From DSVQ01 sp964484765 (GTDB lineage Bacteria; Planctomycetota; Planctomycetia; Planctomycetales; Planctomycetaceae): DNA of 64,000 bases. Both the position numbers and the translations under genes were made by a program. The stretch lies in assembly GCA_964484765.1 (NCBI GenBank), contig CAZAGI010000042.1, forward strand, positions 1 through 64,000, given 5' to 3'. Below, piece after piece: positions 61,141 to 64,000 of the stretch; the first letter of the stretch is position 1, and every line of letters starts with the position of its first letter. The notes under the pieces are model-generated. The model searched no databases, was not told the DNA's origin, and saw only the letters and a list, made by a program, of their open reading frames with translations.

Positions 61141-63069
61141 TCAGTTTTTCTTTCCCTTCTTATTTGCACCGCCGGTGGGAATGCCACCAACCGTGCTCGC
61201 GAACGCCGCCCCAAGTTGTCGCGGATCGGTGCGATAGACCGTCTGGATGGCCGTTGTCGGATTATCGCCGGCCTGGAAGCGCTTCACGAGATTGCCGAAC
61301 GTGGGGGCGCCGCCGTTCTTCAGCAGAAAATCGACGAGCAGATAGCCGATCGCACCGACGTCGCCCGGGGCGAATTGTCCGTTCGCAAAGACTTCCGCAG
61401 GGTTATTGATGTTGGACTTCCGCAGCGCATCGGCCGCGTGTCCTTTCAAAGCTTGCATGTAGGGAGCCGCATCGGCGGACTTGGCTCCGGCGAGCGCCAG
61501 GCCCGCGCCGCGAATCAGCCAGTCGGGCATCGTTCCCCCACCCCGTTTGAGGAATGCCCCGGTCACGTGCTCGATGACATTCAGATGCAGTCCGGGCGAC
61601 GTGGCCGTCACGTTGTCGCCAATGTCTTCCACAGCCGCGAACGCACGTTCCTGGGCGTTGGTCACATCACTGTGCCCCATCACTTCCCGCGGCACTTCCC
61701 GGCGATGAATCGTGCTGTTGAATTCTTCGTACCCGAAGCGGTCTTTGAAGACAAAGATGCCAAGCTTGCCTTTGAAGAGCGGTTCTTCCTTGACGCCGAA
61801 CATGGTGCGCAACGAGGACGCATGTTCCTGGGCCCAGTTGCCCACTTCCTCCAGCCGGCGCGGAGCGACGTCGCCGACGACGATGAATTCCGCTGTTTCG
61901 GCGACGCTGGGTTCTGCGGCTTGCGGGAAGGTTTGTGTCCAAAGGTCCTTGGTGTCCTTCAAGCGTTTTTCATGCCATTGTTCCGGCGACAACTTGGCAA
62001 GCTCTTCGGCCTTGAGTTGCTCCGGCGTGGGAATCAGTTCCCGCAACGGTCGTTTGGGATCGTTGCCGTCGAACTTGGCCCCTTCGGTGATCCACGTCTG
62101 CAGGTCGGCGTGCCACTTGCGGGTAATGCGCGACATGTTCCCTTGCGGCATGATCGGTTCTTCGTCGGCATTCACCAGTCGCCACAAGCGGCTTTCTGCA
62201 GGCTTGCCGGGAACGATCACGCGGCCGCTTTCTCCACCGGTCATCAGTTTCTCGAAGGAGACGAGCGACAGCCCGCCGCGCGGATTGTTTCCGCCGTGGC
62301 AACCGCCGCAGGTGTACACGAAGGTCGGGGCGATATCGCGCGTGAACGAGACCTTTTCATTTCCCGAGGCTTTGACGATTTCCACTTTCGGCTGCTTCGC
62401 GGCGTCGGGGTTTTTGCTCAACAACGACAGTGCCACGCCTTCGTCTTGTCCATCAAACTTCGCGCCCGCGGCAATCCATGCGGCGATGGTCTTGATATCC
62501 TTTTCGGGCAGCGCTTCTGCATCTTTGGGCATGCGGGCTTGCGGATTGGCAGCGACGAGGCGGGCGATGATCAAGCTGTTGGCGGGATTTCCCGGGACGA
62601 GCAACGGGCCGTTGCGGCCGCCGAGTTTCAAGCTGGCAAAACTTTCGAGCTTCAGTCCCCCTGCCCCGCGCTCGTCGCTGTGGCAGGTGTCACACTTGTC
62701 GGAGAGGATCGGAGCGACATCCTTCGCGAAACTGACCGCCGTGGCCCCCGCCTTTCCGCCCGTGGCTTTCGCGAGCAGCCCTTGCTGCGTTTCAATCAAC
62801 TTCTGAATCGCCCGCAGTTGCGGATCATTCTCTGGCAACTGGGCTTCTTCGACGAGTTTCGCGAGCCGTTCTTCCGCCTCTTTCAGCGTGGTCTCGGCCT
62901 CTTCGGTCTTCTTTCGGTTGACCAGAGACGCGACTTTGCGGACGTCCGTCGTGATGTCGTTCAGTTCCCGTTTCTGCGCGGGAGTCAGTGCGGCATCGAG
63001 CGCCGCGCTCAGGCACAGGATTCCCGTCAGCAAGGCGACGGCGAAGAATCGAGAACGTCCGATTCGCAT
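61141..63069 (-). CDS. Secreted protein with two planctomycete cytochrome C domains
   Basis: 642 residues. The signal peptide ends in SAALDAA. A coiled-coil region covers about residues 30-100 (Lys/Glu/Ala-rich). The first haem-type domain follows (VAPILSDKCDTCHSDERGAGGLKL), then the second (IAPTFVYTCGGCHGGNNPRGGLSLVSF), with PGNPANSLI and PGKPAESRLW after each. The C-terminal ~280 residues lack DUF1549/DUF1553. Instead they hold an HHR/zincin-like segment (HLNVIEHVTGAFLKRGGGTMPDWLIRGAGLALAG) resembling peptidase-MA-type folds, but without a clear HExxH. The last residues GANKKGKKN are basic. Probably periplasmic redox-linked; unknown substrate. Confidence 0.85.
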   Translation of the reverse strand: MRIGRSRFFAVALLTGILCLSAALDAALTPAQKRELNDITTDVRKVASLVNRKKTEEAETTLKEAEERLAKLVEEAQLPENDPQLRAIQKLIETQQGLLAKATGGKAGATAVSFAKDVAPILSDKCDTCHSDERGAGGLKLESFASLKLGGRNGPLLVPGNPANSLIIARLVAANPQARMPKDAEALPEKDIKTIAAWIAAGAKFDGQDEGVALSLLSKNPDAAKQPKVEIVKASGNEKVSFTRDIAPTFVYTCGGCHGGNNPRGGLSLVSFEKLMTGGESGRVIVPGKPAESRLWRLVNADEEPIMPQGNMSRITRKWHADLQTWITEGAKFDGNDPKRPLRELIPTPEQLKAEELAKLSPEQWHEKRLKDTKDLWTQTFPQAAEPSVAETAEFIVVGDVAPRRLEEVGNWAQEHASSLRTMFGVKEEPLFKGKLGIFVFKDRFGYEEFNSTIHRREVPREVMGHSDVTNAQERAFAAVEDIGDNVTATSPGLHLNVIEHVTGAFLKRGGGTMPDWLIRGAGLALAGAKSADAAPYMQALKGHAADALRKSNINNPAEVFANGQFAPGDVGAIGYLLVDFLLKNGGAPTFGNLVKRFQAGDNPTTAIQTVYRTDPRQLGAAFASTVGGIPTGGANKKGKKN

Positions 63070-63350
63070 GATGGGAGTCTTTCTTCACCGTCGGGTTTGC
63101 GTGGCCAGTACTGTCTCGTCCCGATTCCTGCCGCCGGCGACCACCGGGTTCTGGGGAACTGGTTCGATTATAAACCAGCGACGACCGTGCCGAAACTTCT
63201 CTTTTTGCCGGTGACGCAAACCTTCGTGGTATAGTGGCAGACAGTCGAGCGCCTTGAGCAATCGAAAGAATGACCTGTGGAGTGACGGGGAAGATTCGTC
63301 TCAAAACGCGACTCGTACCGGATTTATTGCTTCGTGATGTGAGGCGGAAC

Positions 63351-64000
63351 GTGGACTCCCCTGCCCTGTTTGAATCAACCGCGATTGCTCCCGCCGATCT
63401 GGCTGCGAAAGAAGGGAGGCTGCTGGATTTGCTGCGAAGTTACGGCCAGGTGGCGGTCGCGTTTTCCGCGGGAGTAGACAGCACCGTGGTCGCTGCGGCG
63501 GCATTCCGGGCCTGTGGCGAACGGGCGATTGCCGTGACCGCCGTCAGCCCCAGTTTGCCCAGCGGCGAACAGGAGGAAGCCGAGCGATTGGCTCAGTCGA
63601 TTGGCATTCGCCACATTGTGCTGCGGACCGACGAGTTTTCTGATCCGAATTATGTCAGTAACCCTTTTAATCGCTGCTACTTCTGTAAATCAGAACTGTA
63701 TCGGCAAGTGCTGGCCCGCGCCCCGGAATGGGGTGTAAACGTCGTTGCCAATGGTGCTAATCTGGACGACCTTGGTGACTATCGCCCGGGAATGCAGGCT
63801 GCTGACGAGTTCCGGGTCGTCAGTCCCCTGGTGGAATGCGGCTTTCACAAGGCGGATGTCCGGGCGCTCGCGCAAAAATGGAGTTTGTCGATCTGGGATA
63901 AGCCCGCCAGTCCGTGTCTCTCGAGCCGGATCGCCTATGGCCTGGAAGTGACTCCCGAACGGGTCCGCCGAGTGGATGCCTCTGAAGTCTTCTTGCGAAA
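63351..64000 (+). CDS. larE: LarE-like ATP-dependent sacrificial sulfur transferase (3' part beyond window)
   Basis: Open from GTG 63351 (GAGG six bases upstream) to the window end, 216 codons. PP-loop AFSAGVDSTVV, then NPFNRCYFCKSELY with the conserved Cys pair, NGANLDDLGDYRPGM, and SPCLSSRIAYG. LarE makes the nickel-pincer cofactor of lactate racemase, donating sulfur from a Cys. The Cys of the SPCLSSR loop is present. No larA or larB is visible here, so a role as a general ExsB/NAD synthase-like enzyme is possible. Divergent from the cytochrome-domain gene; the promoter gap is 63070-63350. Confidence 0.85.
   Translation, partial: MDSPALFESTAIAPADLAAKEGRLLDLLRSYGQVAVAFSAGVDSTVVAAAAFRACGERAIAVTAVSPSLPSGEQEEAERLAQSIGIRHIVLRTDEFSDPNYVSNPFNRCYFCKSELYRQVLARAPEWGVNVVANGANLDDLGDYRPGMQAADEFRVVSPLVECGFHKADVRALAQKWSLSIWDKPASPCLSSRIAYGLEVTPERVRRVDASEVFLR

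Noticed and set aside
61108..63234. 708-codon plus-strand open frame
   Set aside because: It is antisense to the cytochrome-domain gene, whose signal peptide, haem motifs and terminator are all clear; the plus-strand protein has no recognisable features.

Overview
The window reads as a chromosomal segment of a planctomycete (Planctomycetes, probably the Planctomycetales close to Planctopirus/Schlesneria-type organisms). The evidence is gene content: DUF1501 proteins beside planctomycete-cytochrome/DUF1549/DUF1553 proteins, a sulfatase, a LEPR-XLL-type secreted giant, a proline-tailed Ser/Thr kinase, a PQQ-propeller protein, and a C30-type carotenoid operon. The DNA is GC-rich by eye, genes sit on both strands in short operons, and many intergenic gaps carry long palindromes. 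The assignment rests on recognising protein families, not on a database search.

Layout. 1-5.6 kb (minus): DUF1501 protein (cut by the window edge), a haem-motif PSD1-type protein and a sulfatase. 5.7-6.25 kb: an internally deleted tyrosine-recombinase relic. 6.6-11.9 kb (plus): a three-gene type I secretion operon whose ABC protein has lost every ATPase motif. 11.9-14.6 kb: a NhaR-like LysR regulator (minus), then a CsrA-like/HPF two-part gene and a TerC protein (plus). The exporter operon and the CsrA/HPF gene share a near-identical promoter module. 14.9-16.1 kb: a PQQ-like propeller protein. 16.5-25.6 kb (plus): a tightly coupled seven-gene operon for a glycosylated, acylated C30 carotenoid plus an ABC-2 transporter. 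25.7-26.7 kb: broken remnants (a receiver domain with a stop codon, and a second copy of the recombinase 5' end). 26.8-30.05 kb: a 1071-residue secreted repeat protein.

30.5-30.9 kb (minus): tmRNA with its terminator. 31-32.4 kb (minus): a GlsB-like membrane protein and a secreted cyclophilin. 32.6-35.4 kb (plus): ispA-type prenyl synthase and dxs, translationally coupled; these could feed the carotenoid pathway. 35.4-39.7 kb (plus): two uncharacterised proteins and mutL. 39.8-46.8 kb (minus): purL, tyrA, and a second DUF1501 + DUF1549/1553 pair. 47-48.2 kb (plus): a polytopic membrane protein. 48.3-53.9 kb (minus): a large secreted LamG/pre-peptidase-like protein, a thioredoxin-TPR protein and a redoxin-like protein without a CXXC. 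54-58.3 kb (plus): a membrane-fusion-type adaptor, a Ser/Thr kinase, accA and a small membrane protein. 58.4-63.1 kb (minus): a HEPN-like protein of lower GC, dtd, thiO and a secreted cytochrome-domain protein. 63.35 kb to the end (plus): a larE-like gene cut by the window edge.

The points most worth following are the shared promoter module at 6481 and 12821, the ATPase-dead exporter it precedes, the CsrA-like/HPF gene with a strong internal ribosome-binding site, and the LEPR-XLL repeat protein.
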